Source: Polyangia bacterium
Lineage (GTDB): Bacteria > Myxococcota_A > Polyangia > Nannocystales > Nannocystaceae
Assembly: GCA_030430565.1 (NCBI GenBank)
Contig: JAUIKS010000006.1
Coordinates: forward strand, 186,001 to 250,000
DNA length: 64,000 nt
Reading direction: 5' to 3'
The number at the start of each line of letters is the position of its first letter. Position 1 is the stretch's first letter. This document shows, piece after piece, positions 31,727-41,365 of this stretch. A model generated the notes under the pieces. The model was not told the origin of the DNA and did no database searches. It saw only the letters and a program-made list of their open reading frames with translations. The position numbers and the translations under genes are program-made.

Positions 31727-32707
31727 CTACTTGTCGGCCGCGGCGGGGAAGTCGAGGCCCGCGCTCGCGCGGACCAGCGCGTTGAACTTCCCGAGCGCGG
31801 CCGCGACCGACTCCTGTGAGTCCGGGTTCTTGGCGAGCGCCTCGGTCGCGGCCTTGGCGGCCGTGGCGAAGTCCTCCGCGCCCGCGCGGAACGGATCGAG
31901 GCCCGTGACCCCCTCCGCGCCGGCGTCCGCCTGCTCGACGAAGGCCGCGTGGGCGCGCTCGACCGCCGCGAGCGCGTCGCCGCAGCCGCTGCCGTCGACC
32001 GAGGCGAGGCAGTGGGCGAAGCGACGGCCCGTGATCACGAGCTCGCGCGCGCGATACTCGAGGCCCTTGCCGGCGCGCGCCTCGACGCGGTCGAGCGCGT
32101 CCGCGTCGGCCTGCGCCTGCAGGCCGTCGAGCTTCTCGGTCAGCTCGAGGTTGGCGTTGTCCCAGCGGTCGTAGGCGGCGACGAGCTGCTCGTGCAGCTC
32201 CTTGACCGCGTCCGCGTCCTTGCCCGCGATCGCGGCGCTCGCCTTGACCGCGAGCGCCTCGTACTCGCGCGTGCGGGCGTCGTAGTCGGTCGCGGCGCGC
32301 TCGACCTCGGGCAGCGGCGGCGTCAGGTGCTTGCCCTCGCGCAGCGCCTTGGCGCAGGTCTCGAGCGCGGGCGCCGGCAGCCGCTCCGCCGGCGCGGGCG
32401 CCTTGACCTTGCGCTTGAGCGCGCCGTCGCCGTCGACCCACTCGCCGTAGCGCCGGTAGTGGCTCGAGACGAGCGGGCGCGTCGAGTTGATGCAGGCCGC
32501 GTAGGGGCTGAGTTTGTTGTTGATGAGCTGGGGGTCGCGCGACGGGTCGACCTCGGGCGGCTGCGGCTTCGCCGTGTCGCTCGCCGGCTGCTCGGCGTCG
32601 GCCTTGGTCTCGGGCGTGGCGTCCGCGCCGCCGCGGTCGCAGGAGAGCGAGCTGACGAGCGCGAGCGCGAGCGCGGCGCGCCCGGGTTTGAATAGCTTTT
32701 GGGACAT
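31727..32707 (-). CDS. DUF3829-like (YiiG-type) lipoprotein
   Basis: This 326-residue protein has a signal peptide ending near SSLSC (Cys23), then an acidic linker and an all-helical domain. The segment KLSPYAACINSTRPLVSSHYRRYGEWV resembles the start of DUF3829 (YiiG family), whose function is unknown. It ends 1 bp from the stop of the convergent OmpA/MYXO-CTERM gene. It lies 17 bp behind the diacylglycerol-kinase-like gene, probably in one operon. Confidence 0.8.
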   Translation of the reverse strand: MSQKLFKPGRAALALALVSSLSCDRGGADATPETKADAEQPASDTAKPQPPEVDPSRDPQLINNKLSPYAACINSTRPLVSSHYRRYGEWVDGDGALKRKVKAPAPAERLPAPALETCAKALREGKHLTPPLPEVERAATDYDARTREYEALAVKASAAIAGKDADAVKELHEQLVAAYDRWDNANLELTEKLDGLQAQADADALDRVEARAGKGLEYRARELVITGRRFAHCLASVDGSGCGDALAAVERAHAAFVEQADAGAEGVTGLDPFRAGAEDFATAAKAATEALAKNPDSQESVAAALGKFNALVRASAGLDFPAAADK

Positions 32708-32724
32708 ATGGACTCCTTGGCCGA

Positions 32725-33774
32725 TCAGACCCAGTGTGGGCTCTCGGGGACGATGATCCGCAGGTGGTGGTAGAGGTTCTCGATTCGGTAGTGGTCCGAG
32801 TAGAGAAACTCCTCTCCGTCGATCTGTGAGTGCAGCGCGCTGATCCCGTCGGGGCGGAACAGACGGACCTCGATGCGCTTGCCCTGGGGGACGGTCCGCT
32901 CCTTGGCGAGGCCGAGCACGGCCATGTCGTCGCCGGTCACCGGGTTTCGCTTGTGGTTCGCGATCGTCGCGCGCGCCCAGTCGCGGTGGCCCTTCATCAG
33001 CACGACTTCGAATTTACCGTCGTCGGGCTTGCCGTTCTCGGCGAAGATCCAGTCCCCGCCGAACAGCAGGGTGCCCTTCACGACGATGTCGGTCAGCGCC
33101 TTGTACTCGTAGCGCTCGCCGTCGACGGTCAGCTCGGCGGCGAAGTGCCGGCGCCGGATCAACGAGCGAAAGAAGTGGCTGACGCCCGCGCGCACGTAGA
33201 TGACCCGGTCGCGGTAGACCTGGCGGAGGATCGGGACCTTGGCGACCATGTGCTTGTCGCGGTTGCGCGTCGCGAGGATCTGCGCGGACAGGCCGACGCC
33301 CCAGCTGTCGAACCACAGATCCTGGGCGACGGCCTCGCCGGTCTCGTCGAGGGCCTCGACGCGCCCCACGTCGAGCCAGCTCTCGGTGCCCTGGGCGATG
33401 ATCTCGATGTTGCGCTTGAGGGCCCGCGCGCCGGCGTGGATGCCGAACGAGCGCCCCTGGTCGTTGGCGGTGCCCATCGGCAGCATGCCGAGCGGGATGT
33501 CGATGCCGAAGCGCTCGCGCGCGAGAATGAGGCCCTTCGCCGTCTCGGCGAACGTCCCGTCGCCGCCTAGGTAGATGACCCGCCCGACATCCCCGGGCTC
33601 GAGGCGGTCGGCGAGCTTGGGGACGGTGCCGCCGTCGGGCAGGGTCGGGAAGAACTCCGGGCGCAGGCGAGCGCGCTCGAGTCGATCCATCGCCGCGTCG
33701 ATGGCTTTTCCGGCCCGCCCGGTTCGGGCCGTCGGATTGGCCACGAGCAGGGAGCGCGTGCTGCGGGACGCCAT
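32725..33774 (-). CDS. Diacylglycerol kinase / sphingosine kinase-like lipid kinase
   Basis: This 349-residue protein is of the DAGK catalytic family (YegS/DgkB-like) and is predicted to phosphorylate a lipid. The N-terminal NPTARTGRAGK and the nucleotide loop VIYLGGDGTFAETAKG, with GMLPMGTANDQGR after it, are the family motifs. The C-terminal beta-sandwich contains GDWIFAENGKPDDGKFEVVLM. I start at MASRSTRS; 45 more in-frame residues upstream are Arg-rich and atypical. Divergent from the S46 peptidase with about 200 bp between. The lipid substrate is unknown. Confidence 0.9.
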   Translation of the reverse strand: MASRSTRSLLVANPTARTGRAGKAIDAAMDRLERARLRPEFFPTLPDGGTVPKLADRLEPGDVGRVIYLGGDGTFAETAKGLILARERFGIDIPLGMLPMGTANDQGRSFGIHAGARALKRNIEIIAQGTESWLDVGRVEALDETGEAVAQDLWFDSWGVGLSAQILATRNRDKHMVAKVPILRQVYRDRVIYVRAGVSHFFRSLIRRRHFAAELTVDGERYEYKALTDIVVKGTLLFGGDWIFAENGKPDDGKFEVVLMKGHRDWARATIANHKRNPVTGDDMAVLGLAKERTVPQGKRIEVRLFRPDGISALHSQIDGEEFLYSDHYRIENLYHHLRIIVPESPHWV

Positions 33775-33975
33775 GGCGAGGCGCCAGACTAGCAGCGAAT
33801 GGCGTGACCGGGACGCGCTCCTCGGCCGACCGGCCGCTCGGCTTCCCATCCTGCGCTCGACCCGCGGTTTCACGGGTAGAACGTAGAGAGTGTGAGAATT
33901 TCCGCCCACGGGAGACTCGCAAAACCCGCGTTTTCAGGGGTCCGCGCGTGGGTGGATCTGTTACTCGATCAGGTG

Positions 33976-36258
33976 ATGCAACGCTCTCGTCTTCGCGCCG
34001 TCACGCGCCGCTCTGTGCTCCTGTCCGTCACTGCGCTCGCCCTCGCGCTCTCGGCGAGCTCGTGCGCGAGTTCGAACGCTGACTCGACGAGCGCGGAGCC
34101 GCCCGCAGATGGGAGCGCGCCGGAGCCTGCCGCGCCCGCGCAATTCGAGAACCCCGGCGGCATGTGGATGCCGGAGCAGATGGCCGCCCACGCCGACACG
34201 ATCAAGGGCCTCGGCGTCGAGTTCGATCCGGCCGCCCTGACCGACCCGACCGCCTTCCCCCTGGGCGCGGTCGTCAGCCTCGGCGGCTGCTCGGCGTCCT
34301 TCGTCTCGCCCGAGGGCTTGATCATCACCAACCACCACTGCGTGGGTCGGTACCTGCAGCTCAACTCCTCGCCCGAGGACAACCTGCTCGAGAACGGCTT
34401 TCTGGCGAAGACCCGCGCCGACGAGAAGTCTGGGGGGCCGCGCGCGCGCGTCTACGTGACGACGCGCTACACCGACGTCACCGAGCAGGTGCTCGGCGGG
34501 ACCGACACCATCAAGAGCGATGAGGAGCGCTACGAGCTGATCGCCGAGCGCCGCAAGCAGCTGACCAACGCCTGCGAGAAGGGCCGGGAGGACATGCGCT
34601 GCTATGTCGCCAGCTTCTTTGAAGGCGCGAAGTTCTTCCAGATCGAGCAGATTCAGCTGCGCGACATTCGGCTGGTCTACGCCCCGCACTCGGGCATCGG
34701 CGTGTTCGGGGGCGATGTCGACAACTGGCGGTGGCCGCGGCACACGGGCGACTGGGCGTTCTTACGCGCCTACGTGGGCAAGGACGGCAAGCCCGCCGAC
34801 TTCGCGGCGGACAACGTCCCCTACAAGCCGAAGTATCACCTCACGGTCGCCCAAGAGCGCGTCGAGGAGGGGGACTTCGTGATGGTCGCCGGGTACCCGG
34901 GTCGCACCAACCGCCTCAAGACCGCCGGCGAGGTCCAAGAGGCCGCCGAGTGGTACTACGACTACCGAATTCAGTTTTACGAGGAGTACATCGCGCTGCT
35001 GGAGTCGTTGACGAAGGACGACAAAGAGCTGGCGATCAAGGCCTCGGGCCGCATGCGCGGCCTCGGCAACTACCTCATCAACTACAAGGGCATGCGCGAC
35101 GGGCTCAAGGGCGGGCTCGCGGCCGAGAAGCAGAAGCTCGAGGCGGAGCTGCGCGCCTGGATCGACGCGGATCCGCAGCGCAAGGCCACGTACGGCGGTG
35201 TACTCGACGCGATCGCGAAGCTCAACGCCGAGCGCGCCGCGACCCGCGACACCGACGCGGCCGCCGACGGGCTCATGCGCGGCTCGAGCTTGCTCGGGGT
35301 CGCGATGCAGCTGACCACGCTGGCGGAGGAGCGGAAGAAGCCCGACGCGGAGCGCCGCGCCGGTTACCAGGATAAGGACCTCAAGGACAACGAGGTCTCG
35401 ATGCGCGCGATGCAGAAGACCTACGATCCGCGCCTGGATCGCGCCGTCTTCAAGATGTACCTGACGCGCGCCGCGAAGCTGCCGGAGGACAAGCGCCCGT
35501 CGCTGCTGACCGCGATCGTCGGCGACAAGGTGGACGAGGCCTCGATCGAGAAGGCGCTCGACAAGCTCTACAAGAAGACCAAGCTGGGCGACGCGGAGCA
35601 GCGCGTGAAGCTGATGAAGAGCGCGAGCGAGAAGTCGCTCCAGAAGAGCCGCGATCCCTTCATCAAGCTCGCGCTCACGATCAAGCCGACGGTCGACGCC
35701 CGCCGCGAGCGCTCGAAGAAGTTCGCCGGCGCGATGGCGAGCCTGCGGCCGAAGTACATCGCGGCGCTGCGGGAGTTCACGCCCGGGGAGCTCGCGCCCG
35801 ACGCCAACGGGACGCTGCGCGTGACCTACGGGACCGTGCGCGGGTACTCGCCGAAGGCCGGGCAGGAGCCCTACGTGCCGTTCACGACGGTGTCGGAGAT
35901 GGCGGCGAAGCACACCGGGAGCAAGCCCTTCGACGCCCCCCAGGCGCTGCGAGACGCGGTTGCGAGCAAGAGCTGGGGGCCGTACGCGCACCCGAAGTTC
36001 GGCGAGGTCACGCTGGATTTCCTCGCGGACCTGGACATCACGGGCGGGAACTCGGGCTCGTCGACGATCAACGGGCGCGGCGAGCTGTGCGGCCTGGTGT
36101 TCGACGGCAACTACGAGTCGATCGCGTCGGACTGGGTGTTCGCGCCGGAGGTGACGCGCTCGATCCACGTCGATATCCGATATGTCCTCTGGGTCATGGA
36201 CGCGGTGGACAACGCGGATCACCTCTTGACGGAGCTCGGGGTCGATCCGGCGATCTGA
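33976..36258 (+). CDS. S46-family dipeptidyl-peptidase lipoprotein
   Basis: This 760-residue enzyme resembles DPP7/DPP11 of Porphyromonas. These are chymotrypsin-like exopeptidases that release dipeptides from peptide N-termini. The catalytic His lies in ITNHHCV (His120/121) and the catalytic Ser in TGGNSGS (Ser693). A long helical domain is inserted between them, as the family requires. The N-terminus has a signal helix and a lipobox-like SASSC (Cys30). I chose the ATG at 33976, just before the Arg-rich start of the signal. It probably feeds peptide use by this predatory or proteolytic lineage. Confidence 0.92.
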   Translation: MQRSRLRAVTRRSVLLSVTALALALSASSCASSNADSTSAEPPADGSAPEPAAPAQFENPGGMWMPEQMAAHADTIKGLGVEFDPAALTDPTAFPLGAVVSLGGCSASFVSPEGLIITNHHCVGRYLQLNSSPEDNLLENGFLAKTRADEKSGGPRARVYVTTRYTDVTEQVLGGTDTIKSDEERYELIAERRKQLTNACEKGREDMRCYVASFFEGAKFFQIEQIQLRDIRLVYAPHSGIGVFGGDVDNWRWPRHTGDWAFLRAYVGKDGKPADFAADNVPYKPKYHLTVAQERVEEGDFVMVAGYPGRTNRLKTAGEVQEAAEWYYDYRIQFYEEYIALLESLTKDDKELAIKASGRMRGLGNYLINYKGMRDGLKGGLAAEKQKLEAELRAWIDADPQRKATYGGVLDAIAKLNAERAATRDTDAAADGLMRGSSLLGVAMQLTTLAEERKKPDAERRAGYQDKDLKDNEVSMRAMQKTYDPRLDRAVFKMYLTRAAKLPEDKRPSLLTAIVGDKVDEASIEKALDKLYKKTKLGDAEQRVKLMKSASEKSLQKSRDPFIKLALTIKPTVDARRERSKKFAGAMASLRPKYIAALREFTPGELAPDANGTLRVTYGTVRGYSPKAGQEPYVPFTTVSEMAAKHTGSKPFDAPQALRDAVASKSWGPYAHPKFGEVTLDFLADLDITGGNSGSSTINGRGELCGLVFDGNYESIASDWVFAPEVTRSIHVDIRYVLWVMDAVDNADHLLTELGVDPAI

Positions 36259-36426
36259 CCTCGGCGCGCTCCAGCGCGTTTTCTCCCGCGAGGTCGCGCT
36301 TGATTCGGTCCCGCGACGCCTCTTGGAGGGGGCGGCGGGGGGCCTACTCGCGGAGATCGCGTGCGCGACGCCCTTCGGGCGCCGCACACATGTCTTTAAG
36401 TCCTCATCCGCTCAGGAGAAAGCGCG

Positions 36427-36455
36427 GAGGGCCGTCCCGGAGCGGGGCGGCCCTC
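36427..36455. terminator. Hairpin between convergent genes
   Basis: GAGGGCCG (36427-36434) pairs with CGGCCCTC (36448-36455), with an inner CCCG/CGGG stem. It lies between the S46 gene and the convergent DUF4388 gene. No T-run follows on either strand, so termination activity is uncertain. Confidence 0.45.
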
Positions 36456-36480
36456 GGCGTGTGCTCGGAGATGTCCCGAG

Positions 36481-38766
36481 TTACATGTTGTTGATGTAGT
36501 CGTTCGCGAGCACGCAGTCGGGGTTGAGCTGGAGCGCGTAGCGGAACGACTCGCGGGCCTGGTCCTCGATGCCGAGGCCGAGGTAGATGGCGCCGCGGTA
36601 GGCGTAGACGAGGTCCAGGTTGGGGTCCATCTCCTCGGCGTAGGTGAGCTGCTCGAGGGACTCGTGCGCGGTCGCCTCGTCGCCGCCGTTGTTGCGGAAG
36701 CGCGCGAAGGCGATCATGGCGCGGAGCTCGGCGTCGTCGAGGCCGTGGTCGTAGGCCTCTTCGAAGCGCTGGACGGCGGTGGCGTAGTCGCCCTCGTGCA
36801 TGGCCGAGACGCCCTCGTTGAAGAGCATCTGGCCCTCCTCGTAGGCGCGCGGATCCGGCTCGTCGTCGAGATCCTCCAGGACCTCTAGCTCGGGCTCGTA
36901 CTCGGGCTCGGGCTCGCCGTCGATGTCGCCGAGGTCGATCGCGTCGAGATCGAGGTCATCGAGATCGACGTCGGCGATGATGGTCTCCATCTTGGGCGCG
37001 GGCTGGGCCGGGGCCGCGGGGGCGGGCTCGGGCTCAAAGTCGCCGAGGTCGACGGCGTCGAGGTCGACTTCATCGAGGTCGACATCGTCGAGCCCGAGCT
37101 CATCGAGCTCGGCGCCGTCGAGCGCGCCCAGCTCGTCGTCGAGCTCGTCGAGGAGGTCGTCGTCGATGTCGCCGAGGTCGGGGAGCTCGCTGTCCGGGTC
37201 GAGGTCGGGGAGCTCGCCGTCGAGCTCGGGGAGCTCGTCGAGCGGGGGCAGCTCCTCGTCGTCGTCGAGCGTCGGCAGCGGGAGCGCGGCGGCGGTCTCG
37301 AGCTCGGCGGGCTCGTGGGGCGAGGCGGCCGCCTCGGCGGCGAGCTTGTCGTAGGTGACGTCCGGCTCGTTGATGGTCTGGAGCGCGTGGCTGTCGAGCT
37401 CCTCGGGGTCGTCGTCGAGCAGGTCGGCGTCGTCGAGGACGTCGTCGGCCTCGAGCTCGAGCATCTCGTCGTCGTCGATCAGCTCGATCAGCTCCTCGCC
37501 CTCGCTCGGGGCCGGCGCGCTGACGTCGTCGATGATCGTCGGGGTCGTCCGGGTCGGCTCTTGCTCGAGCTCGATCGGCGCGACATCGGTGCGCGTCGGC
37601 TCGTCGAGCCCGCCGAAGTCAGCCTCGTCGTCGTCGTCGACGAGCGCGCCGATGCGGCCGGCGAAGTCACCCGGGGAGCTGAGCGCGGGAGCGGGCTCGG
37701 GCTCGGGCTCGGGCGCGGGCGCGGAGACCGGCCGCTGCGTCGGCGTCGGGCCGCGCAGCAGCTCGGCCGAGTCGACCAGCATGCTGTCCTCGTCGGCGAG
37801 CGCGGCGACGCCGGCGAACATCTCCTCGTCCTCGCTCAGCAGCGTGGGCAGCTGCGCGTTGGAGCTGGCCGGGTTGGGGAGCTGACGCGGGAGCGGGGTG
37901 TCTTCGAATTCTTTGATCGCGCTCGTGGCGTCGAAGCTCGGCGCGAGCTCGTCGTCGTCAGCTGGCTTGGGGGTCAGGTCGGGCGGGTCCGGGCGCTTTC
38001 GCGGCGGACGGCGGACGGCGGCGAGCTCGAGCACGCCCGCCTCGACGAGCCCGAGCAGCAGCGTGGAGACCTGGGGGACGGGCGGCTGCGGCGCCTCGTC
38101 GAGCAGCTGCGTGAGCGATCGGCTGCCGTCGACGCACTGGAGGAAGTGCCGCTCCTCCGGCAGCAGACCGAGCTTGTTTGGGTCGCCCTTCCACTTGCTC
38201 GTCGGCCGCGGGTACTCGCCCTTCATGCCCTCGAGCAGCCGGCGCGCGCGCGCGTCTCCACAGCGCTCCTGGGTCGCGGTGATGATGATGGCCTCGACGG
38301 GCTCCTCGAAGCCGACCTCCACGTCGTCGGGGGCGTCGCCGCCGGGCTTAAACTGAAAGCGGCCCTCCTCCCAGGCGAAGATCTCGAACAGCTTCTGGCG
38401 CAGCTGGCGGTAGAGCCCGTAGTGCAGGTTTCCGCGGGAGAGGATGCCGTTCTCGACCAGCAGCTCGCCCTGCTTCTTGCCGGTGCGGCGCACGGCCTCG
38501 AGCGTGTTGTCGCTCTGCTCCTGGGTGATCAGCCCCTCTTCGGCGAGCACTTGCCCCAGGCACTCGGAGAGCTGATTCGAACGCACGAAGACCGGCGTGC
38601 CGTTCGCGAAGAACACGACCTTCTTCTTGTCTCCGGCGGTGAGGAGGTAGAGGTTCCCGGTCGCCGAGCTGCGGGCGATCTCGCGGATGAGCCGCGCGAA
38701 CGGCACTCGCTTGAGGGAGCCCTTGGCCGGGAAGGTTGGGGTCGTTCGGGTGGGCGCGGTCGGCAT
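36481..38766 (-). CDS. DUF4388 protein with acidic repeats and TPR end
   Basis: This 761-residue cytoplasmic protein has an N-terminal DUF4388 (PATAN-type) region at about residues 14-165 (GSLKRVPFARLIREIARSSATG; FANGTPVFVRSN). The domain is common in myxobacterial signalling proteins. Residues about 250-650 are a very acidic, Asp/Leu/Glu-rich region with repeated LDxxD steps (VDLDEVDLDAVDLGDF and VDLDDLDLDAIDLGDI). The C-terminus (about 660-761) has TPRs (EGDYATAVQRFEEAYDHGLDDAE). It may be a scaffold or adaptor. It is divergent from the GlmU-type gene. Confidence 0.85.
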   Translation of the reverse strand: MPTAPTRTTPTFPAKGSLKRVPFARLIREIARSSATGNLYLLTAGDKKKVVFFANGTPVFVRSNQLSECLGQVLAEEGLITQEQSDNTLEAVRRTGKKQGELLVENGILSRGNLHYGLYRQLRQKLFEIFAWEEGRFQFKPGGDAPDDVEVGFEEPVEAIIITATQERCGDARARRLLEGMKGEYPRPTSKWKGDPNKLGLLPEERHFLQCVDGSRSLTQLLDEAPQPPVPQVSTLLLGLVEAGVLELAAVRRPPRKRPDPPDLTPKPADDDELAPSFDATSAIKEFEDTPLPRQLPNPASSNAQLPTLLSEDEEMFAGVAALADEDSMLVDSAELLRGPTPTQRPVSAPAPEPEPEPAPALSSPGDFAGRIGALVDDDDEADFGGLDEPTRTDVAPIELEQEPTRTTPTIIDDVSAPAPSEGEELIELIDDDEMLELEADDVLDDADLLDDDPEELDSHALQTINEPDVTYDKLAAEAAASPHEPAELETAAALPLPTLDDDEELPPLDELPELDGELPDLDPDSELPDLGDIDDDLLDELDDELGALDGAELDELGLDDVDLDEVDLDAVDLGDFEPEPAPAAPAQPAPKMETIIADVDLDDLDLDAIDLGDIDGEPEPEYEPELEVLEDLDDEPDPRAYEEGQMLFNEGVSAMHEGDYATAVQRFEEAYDHGLDDAELRAMIAFARFRNNGGDEATAHESLEQLTYAEEMDPNLDLVYAYRGAIYLGLGIEDQARESFRYALQLNPDCVLANDYINNM

Positions 38767-38994
38767 GGGCGGGGCTCAACGTCGCGTAGACGCACGGGTT
38801 GCGCCTTCTGCTGAGCGGTTCGGGTGGTCGCTCTCGGTCCGGGAGGTCGCCCGAGAATACCCCTTTGCTGGGTGCGAGGGGCAAGCGAACACACGCTCGA
38901 GTCCGCGACGCCCGAGGGCGAAACGCGCGTTGATATGTGTGGGGTTATGTAGGTTCTGTCCGCGGCGCTCGAAAGTGTGTTAACCCCCGTCGTG

Positions 38995-39786
38995 ATGCCG
39001 ACGCGCGCGCGTGAGGAGAACGGTCGAGTCGCGGTTTCGCCGGTCGCGGTGGTGTTGGCCGCGGGCAAGGGAACCCGCATGAACTCGGCGCTCCCCAAGG
39101 TCCTCCACGAGCTCATGGGGGCGCCGCTCTTGTCGTATCCGATCGGCGCGGCGCGGGCGGCCGGGGTCGCGCGGGTCGTGGTCGTCGTGGGCTACGGCGC
39201 CGACGCGGTGAGGGCGAGGTTGTCGGGCGAATACGCCGGCTCCGGCGAGATTGCGCTCGAGTTCGCGGTGCAGGCGGAGCAACGCGGGACCGGTCACGCC
39301 GTGCTCTGCGCGCTGCCAAGCCTGGCCGACCACGACGGCTTGGTGTTCATCCTGAGCGGCGATGTCCCGCTGCTGCGATCGGAGACGCTCACGCGGCTCG
39401 CCGAGGCCTGCGCGCGCAGCAGCGCCGGGCTCGCGCTGGCGAGCTTTCGCCCGTCGTCCAACGTCGGCTACGGGCGCGTGCTGCGGGACGCGCAGGGGGC
39501 GGTGACGGGAATTCGTGAGCAGCGCGACGCGACGGCGGAAGAGCGCGAGATCCGAGAGTGCAACGCGGGGGTCTACTGCGCGCGCGCGTCCCTGCTTCGA
39601 CGGGTGCTGCCGACGCTCGGCAGCGACAACGCGCAGGGAGAGATCTACTTGACGGATCTGGTGGCGCGGGCTGGCCGAGCGGGCGCGGTCGCGGCCGTGG
39701 AGATCGAGGACCCGCTCGAGGTCGCCGGCGTGAACACGCCCGAGCAGCTCGCGGCGCTCGAGGACGTGATCCGCCGACGGCAGTGA
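38995..39786 (+). CDS. GlmU-type uridylyltransferase domain protein
   Basis: This 263-residue nucleotidyltransferase matches the N-terminal half of GlmU: LAAGKGTRMNSALPKVLHEL, QAEQRGTGHA and SGDVPLL are all present. It lacks the left-handed beta-helix acetyltransferase half (full GlmU is about 450 aa). It could make a UDP- or other NDP-sugar from a sugar phosphate. Either the acetyl step is done elsewhere or the sugar differs. The ATG at 38995 was chosen over a GTG 18 bp upstream. It lies 22 bp before the Omp85-like gene. Confidence 0.88.
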   Translation: MPTRAREENGRVAVSPVAVVLAAGKGTRMNSALPKVLHELMGAPLLSYPIGAARAAGVARVVVVVGYGADAVRARLSGEYAGSGEIALEFAVQAEQRGTGHAVLCALPSLADHDGLVFILSGDVPLLRSETLTRLAEACARSSAGLALASFRPSSNVGYGRVLRDAQGAVTGIREQRDATAEEREIRECNAGVYCARASLLRRVLPTLGSDNAQGEIYLTDLVARAGRAGAVAAVEIEDPLEVAGVNTPEQLAALEDVIRRRQ

Positions 39787-39808
39787 CCGTTGCAGTACAC
39801 TGCCGGCA

Positions 39809-41365
39809 ATGTCCTGGACGCTCTCGCGCCACGGTCGAGTCGGGCGCTCGAGGGCCGCGCCGCGCCGCGCCGTGATGGCGCTCGCGTTCGCCTGCGCGTT
39901 GGGTCAGACGCCGGCGCGCGCGGCCCCTTCGTCAACGGCCCCGGCGTCGTCGCCCGCGTCGGACGTGGCGCCGGCCCAGGAGCCGGGGCCGCCGGACATC
40001 GGCGAGCGCCGCAGCCTGCGGATCGCGCGGATCGAGGTGCTCGGCAACGAGCAGGTGCCCGCGCAGATCATCCTCGAGACGCTCCGCAGCGAGGAGCTCG
40101 CGGTCGACGCCGCGCTGCTGTGGCCCGAGGACTCACGGGTTGAGCGCGCGCGTCAGCGGCTCCTCGGGACCGGCAACTTCGAGCGCGTGACCCTCAAGAT
40201 CCGCCCGGTCGCGGGCGACCCGACGGCGGCCGCGCTGATCGTCGATGTCGAGGAGCGCGGCTCGCTCGCGGTCACCGATCTGTACCTCGGCAACTCGCGC
40301 ATGACGCCCTTCCGTGGCGGCCTGCAGGTGCGCGAGCACAACTTCCTCGGGCGCTCGATCCACATCGGCGGCGGGTTTATCTGGGGCACGCGGCCGCCGG
40401 CGATCCCCAACTCGCGCCGTCAGCAGGGCGGGCGCGTGTTCATCGAGTCGCCGCGGCTGGCGGGGACGCGCGTCGGGCTCGGGGGCGAGCTGTACGTGCT
40501 CGCGGCCAGCGATCCCTACCGGGTCGCGGGCGCCGAGGACGACCCCGATCCGGCGCTGTTTCGCACCGTCGACTTCACGCGCATCGGCGGGCTGCTCGGC
40601 GTCACGATTCCGCTGGTCTCGGATCTCTCGCTCGGGGTCGACTACCGCTTCGAGCGCGTGAGCGCGTTCTTGCCGAAGGACCCGCGCTACTACGAGCCGA
40701 GCGGCGAGTCGCGCCCGGTCGATCTCTACCTGCTCGACGGCATTCACCGGCAGACGGCGGCGCACTTCCGGCTCGGCTGGGACGGTCGCGACCAGGCCGT
40801 CGCGATCGGCATCGGCGGTCGCTTCGCGCTCGACGTCCAGGTCTCGTCGCCGCTCGTCGGCAGCGAGTACGAGTACATCAAGCTGGTCGCCGGGGGCGCG
40901 TACACGTTTCGGCTGCCGTGGGGTCACTGGATCACGCCGACCCTGGTCGCGGGGCAGATCGCCGGGGACGCGCCGCGATACGAGCGCTTCTTCACCGGCG
41001 ACCTCAGCGACTGGACGCCCGGGCGCGAGCTCGGCTTCATCTACACGACGCGCCGCGCGATCGACGTCTTCGGCACCGGCATCGGCGCGCGGGCGTTCGG
41101 CGACCTGTTCGCGCGCTTCGACCTCGAGTACGTCTGGCCGCTGTTTCAGGGCAGCCGCGTCCGCGGGATCAAGGGCGGTCACCTGTTCATTTCGACAGGT
41201 GTCTTCACGCTGGTCGAGCCCCGCGAGCTGCGCGAGCTCCGGCGCGCGCGCGATCAGATGGTCGCGCCCGTCGGCCTCAACGCCAACCTGGGCCTGCGCC
41301 TCGACACGGTGATCGGCACGCTTGATCTCTCGGTCGGCAACATCCTCCGGAGGACGCCGCTGTGA
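39809..41365 (+). CDS. Omp85/BamA-like outer-membrane protein
   Basis: This 518-residue exported protein has a signal peptide ending near ARAAPS and a short linker. One or two POTRA-like repeats (about residues 68-155: LRIARIEVLGNEQVPAQIILETL) are followed by a beta-barrel rich in alternating aromatic residues. The POTRA motif and barrel place it in the Omp85 superfamily. It is shorter than BamA (about 800 aa, five POTRAs), so it is probably a TamA-, FhaC- or patatin-type relative. It overlaps the next gene by 4 bp (GTGA). Confidence 0.85.
   Translation: MSWTLSRHGRVGRSRAAPRRAVMALAFACALGQTPARAAPSSTAPASSPASDVAPAQEPGPPDIGERRSLRIARIEVLGNEQVPAQIILETLRSEELAVDAALLWPEDSRVERARQRLLGTGNFERVTLKIRPVAGDPTAAALIVDVEERGSLAVTDLYLGNSRMTPFRGGLQVREHNFLGRSIHIGGGFIWGTRPPAIPNSRRQQGGRVFIESPRLAGTRVGLGGELYVLAASDPYRVAGAEDDPDPALFRTVDFTRIGGLLGVTIPLVSDLSLGVDYRFERVSAFLPKDPRYYEPSGESRPVDLYLLDGIHRQTAAHFRLGWDGRDQAVAIGIGGRFALDVQVSSPLVGSEYEYIKLVAGGAYTFRLPWGHWITPTLVAGQIAGDAPRYERFFTGDLSDWTPGRELGFIYTTRRAIDVFGTGIGARAFGDLFARFDLEYVWPLFQGSRVRGIKGGHLFISTGVFTLVEPRELRELRRARDQMVAPVGLNANLGLRLDTVIGTLDLSVGNILRRTPL

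Noticed and set aside
32697-32711. Another TGGGACAT site as part of the repeated operator
   Set aside because: It is the reverse of the start codons ATG-TCC-CAA of the DUF3829 lipoprotein gene and lacks the GTC half of the palindrome.
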